A stretch of DNA of 64,000 bases from positions 1-64,000 of the forward strand of contig NZ_JPST01000005.1 of the NCBI RefSeq assembly GCF_000763315.1, written 5' to 3'. Position numbers and translations under genes: made by a program. The stretch is from Thermoactinomyces daqus. Lineage in GTDB: Bacteria > Bacillota > Bacilli > Thermoactinomycetales > Thermoactinomycetaceae. Positions 25,844 to 33,559 of this stretch are shown piece after piece. The notes under the pieces are model-generated. The model ran no database searches. It was not told the origin of the DNA and saw only the letters and a program-made list of their open reading frames with translations. Within the stretch, counting starts at the first letter, position 1, and each line of letters opens with the position of its first letter.

Positions 25844-25990
25844 TTCGCCATTCCTCCTCGTTTGATATTCATGCGCATATCCATGCGCATATACACGGCG
25901 CGAGAGAATCAGCGCCGGGACGATGATGTGTGGCGGCGGCCGGCTGGCTGCCTGGTGACTCATCGCTTCATATCTCGTCTATATTATTCG

Positions 25991-26064
25991 TAAAAGATAA
26001 GCGCGAGGTAAGGGATAAAGTCGCCCCTTCATCGTATATTAACGATGTCTCGCGCTATCTTTTA
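25991..26064. repeat. Large nested inverted repeat in an intergenic control region
   Basis: TAAAAGATAAGCGCGAG and CTCGCGCTATCTTTTA pair with one bulged base and enclose a second dyad CATCG/CGATG. No T-run marks it as a plain terminator. The 439 bp between 25844 and 26282 also hold two ATGCGCAT pairs, a small hairpin (AAAACTCC-GATA-GGAGTTTT, 26101-26120) and the AT-rich repeats listed next; no gene is supported there. Confidence 0.6.
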
Positions 26065-26201
26065 TAATCGATTTATTAATCGCTTATAAAGGTATGAGTG
26101 AAAACTCCGATAGGAGTTTTAGCGAGCGTAAGCGAGCTAATCAATCGTTTTTTATTCGCCTTAATACTCGTTATCAATCGTTTTTATTTACTGTCGTAAT
26201 A

Positions 26202-26258
26202 TTTATTCTTATTATATTTGTTCTTATTACTTTGTTCTTATTACTTTGTTCTTATTAC
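26202..26258. repeat. AT-rich direct repeats (14-bp unit, three perfect copies and one diverged)
   Basis: TTTGTTCTTATTAC occurs head to tail at 26217, 26231 and 26245, preceded by a diverged copy TTTATTCTTATTAT at 26202. The array lies about 25 bp beyond the stop codon of a winged-helix gene. Iteron arrays of this type bind replication initiators or regulators. Confidence 0.7.
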
Positions 26259-26282
26259 TTTCCGCTTTTACACCCCCTCGGA

Positions 26283-26723
26283 TTATGTTTTTCCATAATC
26301 GGCGGGTTCCGTTCTAGCATAATCGCTCGGATTTATCGGAAAATAAAGCGGTAAGTAAACGTTTTTGACGTTTCCCCTCCACGGTAATTTAATCGCCCGT
26401 AGGAGTCCGTTGTCTATTAATATCCGCGTTACTTTCTTTAAGCGGTTTTTATCGATCCCGGTATCCGTGCAGATTCGTTCGACGGTCGGAAATGCCCATA
26501 AATATAAATCGTTCGCGCTTTCGCCGCTGGTGTGTGCGTGTAGGTAAATGTAAAGCGCGATCGCGTCCCTTGCGTCTCTTCCTCCGTGCTCTTCAACGAG
26601 TCGCGGTAATAGATCGCGGCCGATTTCGTGAGTAATCATCGCGTAACCTCCGTCATGCATAAGCTGCCCTTTTTGGCGCTTTGCTAATTCTGCACCCTTT
26701 TTAAGCTGCTCGTTCTTGCTCAT
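26283..26723 (-). CDS. Winged-helix DNA-binding protein (replication-initiator-like)
   Basis: 146 residues. GYAMITHEIGRDLLPRLVEE, DAIALYIYLHAHTSG and ERICTDTGIDKNRLKKVTRI look like the N-terminal winged helix of phage replication initiators and DnaD-type proteins. VTRILIDNGLLRAIKLPWRG would be the recognition helix and wing. It resembles the 56042 gene in plan (helix DTATLIYLYLL, later VGLIRIETK) and, like it, is followed by direct repeats. Confidence 0.68.
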   Translation of the reverse strand: MSKNEQLKKGAELAKRQKGQLMHDGGYAMITHEIGRDLLPRLVEEHGGRDARDAIALYIYLHAHTSGESANDLYLWAFPTVERICTDTGIDKNRLKKVTRILIDNGLLRAIKLPWRGNVKNVYLPLYFPINPSDYARTEPADYGKT

Positions 26724-27112
26724 TTTATCGAATCCCCCATTCGATTTTTGTCCCCCGCATTAAAAGTAATATCCGACGGCAGGGACCGGGGGAGTCCTTT
26801 TCGGGAGCGACCCTACTCCGTCGGTATGTATACCGCGCCCCGCGGATCGTGGCGTCCCGCCCGTCCAGGCGAGCGCTCCCCGTGAGGCGCGTGCTGTGTG
26901 CGTTATGTTACGCGCTAAGTAGTGGCGGAAAACCATTTCCGTCCTTGTTGCGATAGAATAAGATGCGCATATAAAACGCCCACCACCTCCAGATCCTGTG
27001 GGCACCGGGAGACGCACCGCGAGTAACTTAGTCCCCCGCCTCACCGCGCCCTATCGCCCTCGCTCGCGGTCTTGGCGAATCGGTGCGCGGCTACTAATCA
27101 AATATCGATATG
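26724..27112. other. 389-bp GC-rich stretch without a supported gene
   Basis: G+C-rich with several short dyads (GGTATGTATACC; CGCGCCCCGCG) and one ATGCGCAT site. A 94-codon minus frame here has a proline/glycine-rich, unlikely composition and no ribosome site. It could hold a structured RNA or a protein-binding region. Confidence 0.4.
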
Positions 27113-27244
27113 TTATACGCCGATTTCTTTCAGCACTGCTGCGACGACGCGATTAATCTCCGCGCTTACCTTATGTCCGGCTTGTTGCACTTGCACGAGC
27201 AAGCTCAGCGCGGCGAAAAGCGCCTCGAGTCGTTTTTCGTCCAT
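27113..27244 (-). CDS. 43-residue helical peptide
   Basis: MDEKRLEALFAALSLLVQVQ and a second amphipathic helix (SAEINRVVAAVLKEIG). The ribosome site ACGAGGAGGACGG is strong. Unrecognised. Between it and the next gene (27245-27474) is a hairpin GGGGCGA/TCGCCCC and no gene. Confidence 0.65.
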   Translation of the reverse strand: MDEKRLEALFAALSLLVQVQQAGHKVSAEINRVVAAVLKEIGV

Positions 27245-27474
27245 TGTCCGTCCTCCTCGTATGTTTGATTCGGTTAGCCGAGCGAGCAAGAGAGGGTCAT
27301 GAGTGTAATCCCGAGGGTTACCCCATTCCTGTCCTGCTCGCCGCGTTAAGATAACGAAAGCGGGGCGATTATGCGCTCGCCCCTGGCGCTGGTTTTAAAT
27401 TCCTTCCCGTTCATAAGGACGATACAAAGAAAACGACAATTTTGCAGGGATAACCCGAAAAATATTTTCGCGGA

Positions 27475-28140
27475 TCACCAATAAAAGCCGAATCGATCTT
27501 CTTTTTCGTTTCGATGATCGTCGTATATTTCGCGTTTATATCGATACCAGAGCTGGCGATCGTGTATATGTGCATGCTCGACGGTATCGTAAACTAACTC
27601 GGGCGCGCCGTGCCTGCGTTGTCTTATCGTCTCCCAGGCGCGCTCATCCCCGCGCTCGCTGAGCCAATAGAGAAGATCTTCCGCAACATCCTCCGGGAGA
27701 TCGTAGATCGGCGCGCCATCGGCTATGTCGTTAATCCATCGATTAAGAGGTCGCGATCCTGGCAGCGGTTTGACTCGCCGTCCTTTCTTCGCTGCCCCAC
27801 CTTCTTTCATTTCGCGCGCGAGCCTTTCGTGCGCCGTTGCGAGATACTCATCGACAGACTGACGCGCGACTCCGAGAAGCTCGGCGACCTGTTCACGAGA
27901 GAGTTCGCAAAAATAGTACAGTGCGATACATTGACGCTGCCGCGGCGTTAAACAGTCCGTATCCAACGCGATTTTTAAGTCCGCGATCACCGTGTACGAG
28001 TCGAGATCCGCGCGGTCATACGCTCTCGCTTCCACGCGATAAAAGTCGTCGAGTAATGCCGCGATGCCTTCCGATTCGTACGGGTAAAGATCTTCGACCC
28101 GCTTGCGCTTGCTTTCTAAATCGATTGAGCCTGCGCCCAT
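27475..28140 (-). CDS. Sigma-70 region-4-like transcription regulator
   Basis: 221 residues. Residues ~63-112 (LTPRQRQCIALYYFCELSRE, QVAELLGVARQSVDEYLATA) match sigma region 4 or the ArpU/late-activator helix-turn-helix. The C-terminal ~100 residues are charged and not recognised. There is no region 2, so it is not a complete sigma factor. Proteins like this, encoded just upstream of the terminase region, commonly switch on late genes. GAAGGAGGCGG precedes ATG 28140. Confidence 0.82.
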   Translation of the reverse strand: MGAGSIDLESKRKRVEDLYPYESEGIAALLDDFYRVEARAYDRADLDSYTVIADLKIALDTDCLTPRQRQCIALYYFCELSREQVAELLGVARQSVDEYLATAHERLAREMKEGGAAKKGRRVKPLPGSRPLNRWINDIADGAPIYDLPEDVAEDLLYWLSERGDERAWETIRQRRHGAPELVYDTVEHAHIHDRQLWYRYKREIYDDHRNEKEDRFGFYW

Positions 28141-28281
28141 TTATTCCGCCTCCTTCTCTTCGATAAGCATTTCGCATGGCTCTTCCCAATCGCAGTTTGG
28201 ACATTCTTTTGATGGTTGCCATTTGAGTACATAAAAATAATCTTCACAATTGAGACAATAGCACTTCTCAAACTTGGCCAT
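28141..28281 (-). CDS. 46-residue rubredoxin-like zinc-ribbon protein
   Basis: CYCLNCEDYFYVLKW and CPNCDWEEPCEM give two Cys knuckles for one zinc. The start ATG 28281 follows AAAGGAGGCGG; an open frame further upstream lacks a ribosome site. Confidence 0.75.
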   Translation of the reverse strand: MAKFEKCYCLNCEDYFYVLKWQPSKECPNCDWEEPCEMLIEEKEAE

Positions 28282-28306
28282 AATCGACCGCCTCCTTTTA
28301 TTTGCG

Positions 28307-28867
28307 TTACTCTTGGAAAAGTACACCCGGAAAAAGCCTCTCGTATGCTTCGCGGTAAACCTTCGCCGCTTCTTCTGGCGTGTCAAATTGACCGAGAAAA
28401 ATAGACGCGGTCCATTTACCTGTTTGTTTATTTTCGTGTACGCCGCGAAAACCGGTCTTATTTGTATGCGAGACCCTCCGGTTTCTTTGATTGGTTGCCC
28501 GATCGACTGCGCGCAGATTTTCGCGGCGATTGTCGAGCGTGTCCCCGTTCAGGTGATCGACGACTTCGTCCGGACCCGGAGGGACGACGAGATGCGTAAT
28601 CGGTTTATTTCGTCCGTTTACAGCCGCGAGAATGTATATCTCGTCGTTTGCATTCGCGATGGTATACAATCGCGTGGCATTCTCGCGGAGGATGTCGATC
28701 GTCTCCGCGTCGACTAGCGATTCGACCCTTCGCCGTCCGTCATCGACTCGTAAAATCGCGGTACCATCATCGTTTAAGCTATACTCGTATATGTGCTCGA
28801 CTGTAGGCTTCCGATTCTTTTTTCGCTTGCCTTCAAGTTTCAATTCGAGGAAAATTCGTTGATGCAT
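28307..28867 (-). CDS. HNH homing endonuclease with AP2 DNA-binding domain
   Basis: 186 residues. The HNH core is VVDHLNGDTLDNRRENLR with RAVDRATNQRNR, and the AP2 domain is TGFRGVHENKQTGKWTASIF with FDTPEEAAKVYREAYERLFP. Such free-standing nucleases cleave phage DNA and spread by copying into the break. It is probably a selfish insert in this prophage. ATG 28867 is preferred over 28945. Confidence 0.9.
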   Translation of the reverse strand: MHQRIFLELKLEGKRKKNRKPTVEHIYEYSLNDDGTAILRVDDGRRRVESLVDAETIDILRENATRLYTIANANDEIYILAAVNGRNKPITHLVVPPGPDEVVDHLNGDTLDNRRENLRAVDRATNQRNRRVSHTNKTGFRGVHENKQTGKWTASIFLGQFDTPEEAAKVYREAYERLFPGVLFQE

Positions 28868-28962
28868 CCGCGCGCCCCTTTCGTATTGTTTTTCGCTATA
28901 AGTGGATATAAAAAGAGCGCCCCAACATGGAGCGCTCCAATTCATACGAGTTATATGCGCAT

Positions 28963-29361
28963 CTATTCCGTTTTGCAGTCTAAAATCTCCCGCAAAGCCT
29001 TCACGACTGTCAGATATGCGTCAGCCTTCCCGCGTTGCTCCGGGTCAACATCGTCCGACATTAGCTCCGCGGCGCTCATCATTAAGTCGATGTGATGCTG
29101 AATCTCGGCGCGAAGCTGGGCGAGCTCATTTTCCGCCTCGATCGCCCGGCGGATCGCTTCCGGCCATCCTTCACGGGCTTCGGCGATAAATTTAGCGTTA
29201 TGCTCGGATAACTCCGCTGCGATTACGTAAAACGTATCGTCCGGGAGTGTGACCTCATAATCGAACCCACCGACCCCGCCGCGGTGATAAGCGAACCACG
29301 GCCCCGGCGTTGCATTTTTGGCGATCTCAAGATCGCGTAATAAATCCCGTTTGGTCATCAT
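28963..29361 (-). CDS. Ead/Ea22-like phage protein
   Basis: 132 residues. IAKNATPGPW, HNAKFIAEAREGWPEAIRRA and a helical C-terminus match the phage Ead/Ea22 pattern (TPGPW ... NAxFIA). These proteins are common in early phage regions and have no settled function. ATG ATG at 29361 follows GAGGAGG. Confidence 0.75.
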   Translation of the reverse strand: MMTKRDLLRDLEIAKNATPGPWFAYHRGGVGGFDYEVTLPDDTFYVIAAELSEHNAKFIAEAREGWPEAIRRAIEAENELAQLRAEIQHHIDLMMSAAELMSDDVDPEQRGKADAYLTVVKALREILDCKTE

Positions 29362-30173
29362 CGACCGCCTCCTCGTTGGGTTTTCGCTTGACGTAAGCGC
29401 TCTTCCGCGATCGCGACGTACTCGTCGCTTATCTCGAAGCCGATATAGTGCCGATCGTTTAAAAGCGCCATTTTCGCGGTTGTACCGCTGCCCATGAACG
29501 GATCGAGGACAACGTCGCCAGGATTCGACCACGATAAAATATGATCTTTCGCTAGACTTTCTGGGAAAGGGGCGGGATGCCTGAAGCCATATCTAACAGC
29601 ATTCCATCTTATTTCGGCATGGTTATACTCCCAAATATTAAATCTCCTTCCGTATTCTTTAGACGGTTTTCTCCTTTCGTCTTTTATCTCTCCGTTTGCC
29701 TTTTTCCTCGTTGTTTTTGTTGAATATTTCCCAGTAGTATTCCAGTGTTTATTTTTCCTGTCGTAAAGGAGGTTTACGGTTTTTGGCGCCCCTTTAGAAA
29801 AGACAAACATATATTCAAAACTTTGTAGATATGCCTTATTAGATCCCGTGGCGCCACAGCCAACCTTTTTATAAATCATCGTATCGTGCAAGTTAAACCC
29901 TACCGCGTCCTTAAAATAAAGCGCCTGTCGAAAACTCGTTCCAGTTTCCGATCCTTTAATAGTCGCGTCCCCTACTACCCAAACGACCACGCCGCCCGGT
30001 TTTGTTACGCGATAAAGCTCATGCGCCAGCACTTCGAAGTCAAAAGAAAAGCCGTTATAAGTCCGCAGGTTATCGTAAGGCGGACTCGTAACGGTCAAGT
30101 CGATCGAGTCGTCCGGGACAAGCTCGCGCAGGCCTCGGACGTTATCCATCGTATAGATTATGTCGAGAATCAA
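29358..30173 (-). CDS. DNA amino-methyltransferase (N4-C/N6-A, beta-type order)
   Basis: About 271 residues. TVTSPPYDNLRTY is the catalytic motif IV, and DVVLDPFMGSGTTAKMAL near the C-terminus is the S-adenosylmethionine site (motif I), so the motif order is IV then I. SPPY with S suggests N4-cytosine or N6-adenine. A TTG at 30173 overlaps the upstream stop (TTGA) with GGGAGG 9 bp before it, and gives the usual N-terminus; an ATG at 30203 is possible. No partner endonuclease is present, so its role is protection of phage DNA. Confidence 0.9.
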   Translation of the reverse strand: MILDIIYTMDNVRGLRELVPDDSIDLTVTSPPYDNLRTYNGFSFDFEVLAHELYRVTKPGGVVVWVVGDATIKGSETGTSFRQALYFKDAVGFNLHDTMIYKKVGCGATGSNKAYLQSFEYMFVFSKGAPKTVNLLYDRKNKHWNTTGKYSTKTTRKKANGEIKDERRKPSKEYGRRFNIWEYNHAEIRWNAVRYGFRHPAPFPESLAKDHILSWSNPGDVVLDPFMGSGTTAKMALLNDRHYIGFEISDEYVAIAEERLRQAKTQRGGGR

Positions 30174-30469
30174 CTCGCATCGCCTCCCTTGCGATTTTCC
30201 CATGCCTTTTCGATGGTCTCCTCGACGGTATCACCGGAAATAAAAGCGGAGGACAGTCGCCAGCCTGGGCGAACGACCGCGACGACCTGCTCCGGATAGA
30301 TAGGCGACTTATTTTCTTCGCGAGGCTTCTTGCCACCGAAGCCTACATATGCCGGTGAATAGCTCGGCTTCATATCGCCTTTGAGCGCGAAATAGGTATG
30401 CTTAAGGATCGCCAGGTCTCCCTTTTTGAGCGGAAACATATCCGCCCCCGTGAGGATCGTCGGTTTCAT
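30170..30469 (-). CDS. Hypothetical protein, 99 residues
   Basis: MKPTILTGADMFPLKKGDLA, then VVAVVRPGWRLSSAFISGDT. Beta-rich and unrecognised. Its ATG overlaps the stop of the 47-residue gene and its stop overlaps the methyltransferase start, so the three are coupled. Confidence 0.72.
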   Translation of the reverse strand: MKPTILTGADMFPLKKGDLAILKHTYFALKGDMKPSYSPAYVGFGGKKPREENKSPIYPEQVVAVVRPGWRLSSAFISGDTVEETIEKAWENRKGGDAS

Positions 30470-30609
30470 TCCGCATCGCCTCCCCGCAGTTTTAAAACTT
30501 GCTCCTCGAGCCATTCCGTATAATTGACAGGGAATTTACCTTCCTCAAAACATTTGAGTGAGTATTCCATATACTCGCCGTATAGATCGCGATTTACGTC
30601 GCGCATCAT
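30466..30609 (-). CDS. 47-residue hypothetical protein
   Basis: MMRDVNRDLYGEYMEYSLKC and TEWLEEQVLKLRGGDAE. The ATG lies inside the stop of the zinc protein upstream, and its own end makes the ribosome site of the next gene (GGGGAGGCG). Confidence 0.68.
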   Translation of the reverse strand: MMRDVNRDLYGEYMEYSLKCFEEGKFPVNYTEWLEEQVLKLRGGDAE

Positions 30610-30800
30610 CTCGCCCTCCTTTTCTTTTTCCAAAGGTGACATGAGTTAAAGCTCGGCGGGGAATCGTGAAGAGTGTCGGGATGTGTGCATTTACCAACGC
30701 CATAAAACCAATTTTCGGTTTTGGTCAGTTTCAGCCCGCTATCCTCGATTCCGGTTTGTGTCCAATAGCGGCAGGTTTCACATGTTCCCTTATCTTTCAT
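30606..30800 (-). CDS. Small Cys/His zinc-binding protein
   Basis: 64 residues. CETCRYWTQTG, GKCTHPDT and NSCHLWKKK give a four-Cys plus His arrangement seen in short phage zinc proteins. GGGAGGG precedes the ATG. First gene after a terminator. Confidence 0.72.
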   Translation of the reverse strand: MKDKGTCETCRYWTQTGIEDSGLKLTKTENWFYGVGKCTHPDTLHDSPPSFNSCHLWKKKRRAR

Positions 30801-30825
30801 TCCGCATCCCTCCCGTTTGGATTAA

Positions 30826-30862
30826 CGAAAAAGGCACCTCCCGGAGTAGGGGAGAGGTGCCT
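30826..30862 (-). terminator. Rho-independent terminator
   Basis: GGCACCTC pairs with GAGGTGCC around a 13-nt loop, followed by TTTTTCG on the minus strand. It ends the 30875 gene. Confidence 0.92.
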
Positions 30863-30874
30863 CGTGCGCTTGCT

Positions 30875-31207
30875 TTATTCTTTTTCGTCTAAAAGCTCCT
30901 CCGCGGCCTGTCTTGCTTTTCTGGCAGTCCACTCAGACGCGCCCGTCGCTTCTGCGATCATTCCGCGACTAGGTAAGGCGCCGTGCTCGCGTACGAAACG
31001 AGCAGCCCATTCGTAGGGATCAGCGGTTTTCTTCGGTGAAACGAATTCATGCGAGATCGCTTCTTTTAGCGCTTCCAGTCGATCGATCTCGCGGTCGATA
31101 ATGATCTCGATCGCTTCCGAGATAGACAGTCCGTACTCCATGCAGTCGTTTTTAAATCTACGATACAGAACGTCAGCCATGCGAGAGTGTAAAGCATTGT
31201 TTTTCAT
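30875..31207 (-). CDS. Hypothetical DNA-binding-like protein, 110 residues
   Basis: ALHSRMADVLYRRFKNDCME resembles a ribbon-helix-helix start, and MIAEATGASEWTARKARQAA a helix-turn-helix, so a small regulator is likely. It is followed directly by a terminator. Confidence 0.65.
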   Translation of the reverse strand: MKNNALHSRMADVLYRRFKNDCMEYGLSISEAIEIIIDREIDRLEALKEAISHEFVSPKKTADPYEWAARFVREHGALPSRGMIAEATGASEWTARKARQAAEELLDEKE

Positions 31208-31228
31208 TTTATAACCCCCTGATGATTA

Positions 31229-32206
31229 TTAACTAGCCTGCGCTTTAAGTTCTTTTAGAATCTTGTCGGCCTTATGCTTGCTGATGCCTGCTTCTGCTGC
31301 GAGCTTCCGAATGCTCGGATAATCTCCGAGTTCTTCTATGAGACGCTTTGCGACTGCGATCGGATGTTCGGACACATTGTCCGTTTTATTGTCCGATTTC
31401 GTCTGGGTGTCCGTACGTTTGTCCGTTTTGCGTTCCGTCCGAGTGTCCGATTTTTTCGTCCGATTCTCTCCGCTGTCCGAGGTGTCCGTTTTGGTGTCCG
31501 CCGCTTTATGCGACTGTCCGTCCGATTCTTTTGCTGTCCGAGTGACCGGTTCAGTGTCCGCCCGCATTTTCGCGGCAGTGTCCGACATGTCCGATGTGTC
31601 CGTCGCTGAGCCTGTAATTACTAGGCTGTCCGTCTCGTCCGCCTGGTTGTCCGACAAAATGTCCGGTTTACTGTCCGACGAGTCGGAGTGTCCGAGGTGT
31701 CCGATCGACTGTCCGTTAATTTGTCCGGCAGTGTTCGATTGTCCCCTATGCTGTCCGGCCGCTTTGTCGTCCGTCCGACTGTCCGATGAGGTGTCCGATT
31801 TTTTGTCTGAGTGTCCGAACATCTCGCGATTTTTCTCCATCCAGCGGAGGAGTAACTCGAGGAGAAGGAGCGCGACGACGGTCGATCCGTTCACGATTAT
31901 CCCCTCGCGATCGCCTGCGAGGAAACTTACGCGGATATTTGACCACCCCGTAAAGGCCAGTCCGAATAAGAAGAGTAGCCAGGGGAGGAATCCCCTCCCT
32001 CCCGACTGAGAGAGAACGATTACCGACAAGATGAACACGAGATCGAGGCTTACGACCCAAACATGCGGAAGGGGATCGGGAAGTGCTACGAGCGCCCTCT
32101 CCAGCTCTAGCGCGTGGTAATACGAGATAAGCATATTTCCGATGAGCAACAAGTAACCGACAGCGCGGGCGATATCGAAAACGCTCGGCGATTTAAACAT
32201 TTTCAT
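31229..32206 (-). CDS. Membrane-anchored protein with Ser/Asp repeat linker and C-terminal helix-turn-helix
   Basis: 325 residues. Residues ~10-125 hold four membrane helices (VGYLLLIGNMLISYY, WVVSLDLVFILSVIVL, PWLLFLFGLAFTGW, TVVALLLLELLLRWM). Residues ~130-275 are a low-complexity linker made of [S/T]-D units. Residues ~285-325 (AKRLIEELGDYPSIRKLAAE, AGISKHKADKILKELK) are a helix-turn-helix of the type that ends some DUF2637-like plasmid and phage proteins. It would tether DNA to the membrane; a partition or attachment role is inferred. Its promoter carries an operator-like dyad. Confidence 0.82.
   Translation of the reverse strand: MKMFKSPSVFDIARAVGYLLLIGNMLISYYHALELERALVALPDPLPHVWVVSLDLVFILSVIVLSQSGGRGFLPWLLFLFGLAFTGWSNIRVSFLAGDREGIIVNGSTVVALLLLELLLRWMEKNREMFGHSDKKSDTSSDSRTDDKAAGQHRGQSNTAGQINGQSIGHLGHSDSSDSKPDILSDNQADETDSLVITGSATDTSDMSDTAAKMRADTEPVTRTAKESDGQSHKAADTKTDTSDSGENRTKKSDTRTERKTDKRTDTQTKSDNKTDNVSEHPIAVAKRLIEELGDYPSIRKLAAEAGISKHKADKILKELKAQAS
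31375..31817. repeat. Dense TGTCCG hexamer array inside the linker coding region
   Basis: About 26 copies of TGTCCG (CGGACA on the coding strand) occur in ~440 bp, spaced mostly 10-30 bp, encoding the Ser/Asp units. The density is far above chance even for an SD-rich linker, since other Ser and Asp codons are hardly used. Confidence 0.8.
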
Positions 32207-32258
32207 CTTATCGTCTCCCTTTTCGTTTTATTTTTCGTATCATTAATTCGTCCGTTTC

Positions 32259-32290
32259 AGTATACGAAAAGGGTTAAGAAATGTAAACCC
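32259..32290 (-). promoter_or_regulatory. Promoter with operator O1
   Basis: Minus-strand TTTACA, 17 bp, TATACT is a near-consensus promoter. The dyad GGGTTAAGAAATGTAAACCC (32271-32290) covers the -35 box and spacer and has the same half sites and 6-bp centre as five other sites in the prophage. Confidence 0.72.
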
Positions 32291-32547
32291 TAGCATTTAT
32301 CTCTCATCGCTTTTATCTCGTTTTTCTTTCTCAGCGAGAGTCCTTTGGTCCCAAAGATCAACCAGCTCGCAAGCTCATCGAGTTCTCGCGGATCGGGACG
32401 CTTGCCGGTCTGTAGAACATACGCCTCGGTGAGCGCTTCGATCTTCGCGATTTTTTCAGCGTATGGGTAATCGTCGGTCACCAAGCGCGTTACCGCCTTC
32501 GCGAATTGCTCGCGGTGATTGTCCTTATCGAAACTGAAACTCGCCAT
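32290..32547 (-). CDS. Hypothetical protein, 85 residues
   Basis: Helical and charged (EKIAKIEALTEAYVLQTGKR, DPRELDELASWLIFG). It resembles small early phage proteins; unrecognised. AAGGGACGATG precedes ATG 32547. Confidence 0.68.
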   Translation of the reverse strand: MASFSFDKDNHREQFAKAVTRLVTDDYPYAEKIAKIEALTEAYVLQTGKRPDPRELDELASWLIFGTKGLSLRKKNEIKAMRDKC

Positions 32548-32571
32548 TTCTCATCGTCCCTTTTCGTCTTA

Positions 32572-33495
32572 TTATTCGTTAATCCAAAGCCCGAGACGCT
32601 CGCGCGCGATCTCGATATATTCAGGATTTAATTCGATCCCGACGAAGTCCCTTCCGTTTTGTCTCGCGACGAGTCCCGTCGTACCGGAACCGAAAAACGG
32701 ATCGAGGACGAGCCCGCCTTCGGGCGATCCCGCGAGAATACATGGTTCGATTAAATCCGGCGGGAACACTGCAAAGTGTGCGCCTTTAAATGCTCGTGTA
32801 TTTACGCTCCAAACTGTCCGCTTATTTCGCTTACCGTCTTTCGGGATATAATCAGCACGACTTCGAGCCAAGTCAGCTCGAACTCCTCCATGCGTCCCTT
32901 TGTTATTAAGGTTTTTGCGGCGTTTAAAGTCGCTTACCGTCGCTGCTGAAAGCGGCTCTTTTATCGCGTCCGCATCGTAGTAATATTTCGGGCTTTTCGA
33001 CAAAAGGAAAATATACTCGTGCGCTTTGGTCGGGCGGTCTTTCACGCTTTCCGGCATCGCGTTGGGTTTGGCCCATATTATGTCACTCCGAAGCCACCAG
33101 CCGTCAGCCTGGAGAGCGAAGGCCACGCGCCAGGGTATGCCGACGAGGTCTTTCGGTTTTAGACCGTCCGGAACAATTGTCTTTCCGTAGTGTCCGGTTT
33201 TATTTCTCGTATTCGTAGGAGGAACTGCACCGTTCGGACGGTTCGCCGCGTAACTATCCCCGAGGTTAAGCCAAAGCGTTCCATCATCCCGAAGCACCCG
33301 CCGCACTTCGCGGAATACCTCGACCATTTTCGCGACGTATTCCTCCGGCGTTTTTTCGAGGCCGATTTGTCCCTCGACACCATAATCGCGCAGTCCCCAA
33401 TAAGGCGGAGAGGTTACGCAGGTATTAAAAATACCCTCCGGGAAAGTCCGCAGGGTTTCGATAACGTCGCCGTTATAAATTTCGTTTCGTTTCAT
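32572..33495 (-). CDS. Site-specific DNA amino-methyltransferase
   Basis: 307 residues. CVTSPPYWGLRDYGVEGQIG carries motif IV (SPPYWGLRDY), and GLVLDPFFGSGTTGLVARQN with VGIELNPEYIEIARERL is the AdoMet-binding end. A target-recognition region lies between, with FLLSKSPKYYYDADAIKEP. It is the second amino-methyltransferase in the prophage and has no partner endonuclease, so it protects phage DNA. GGAGCGATCGC precedes the ATG. Confidence 0.92.
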   Translation of the reverse strand: MKRNEIYNGDVIETLRTFPEGIFNTCVTSPPYWGLRDYGVEGQIGLEKTPEEYVAKMVEVFREVRRVLRDDGTLWLNLGDSYAANRPNGAVPPTNTRNKTGHYGKTIVPDGLKPKDLVGIPWRVAFALQADGWWLRSDIIWAKPNAMPESVKDRPTKAHEYIFLLSKSPKYYYDADAIKEPLSAATVSDFKRRKNLNNKGTHGGVRADLARSRADYIPKDGKRNKRTVWSVNTRAFKGAHFAVFPPDLIEPCILAGSPEGGLVLDPFFGSGTTGLVARQNGRDFVGIELNPEYIEIARERLGLWINE

Positions 33496-33516
33496 GCGAT
33501 CGCTCCTTTCTGGTAA

Positions 33517-33543
33517 ATAAAAAAGCGCCCGATATTCGGACGC
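33517..33543 (-). terminator. Rho-independent terminator
   Basis: GCGTCC and GGGCGC pair (one G-U) around GAATATC, then TTTTTTATTT on the minus strand. It ends the two-gene RHH unit. Confidence 0.65.
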
Positions 33544-33559
33544 CTCGCGGAATAAAACA

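Noticed and set aside
26094-26354. Rightward 86-codon frame with hydrophobic segments
   Set aside because: The hydrophobic part is the AT-rich iteron array read as Leu/Ile/Tyr/Phe, the start has no proper ribosome site spacing, and the end overlaps the winged-helix gene on the other strand.
26760-27044. Leftward 94-codon frame in the GC-rich gap
   Set aside because: Composition (Gly/Pro/Arg/Thr) and lack of a ribosome site indicate chance opening in GC-rich DNA.
31338-32009. Long rightward frame rich in Val/Ser/Arg/Cys
   Set aside because: It is the complement of the TGTCCG array and membrane segments of the 31229 gene, which has a promoter, ribosome site and recognisable domains.
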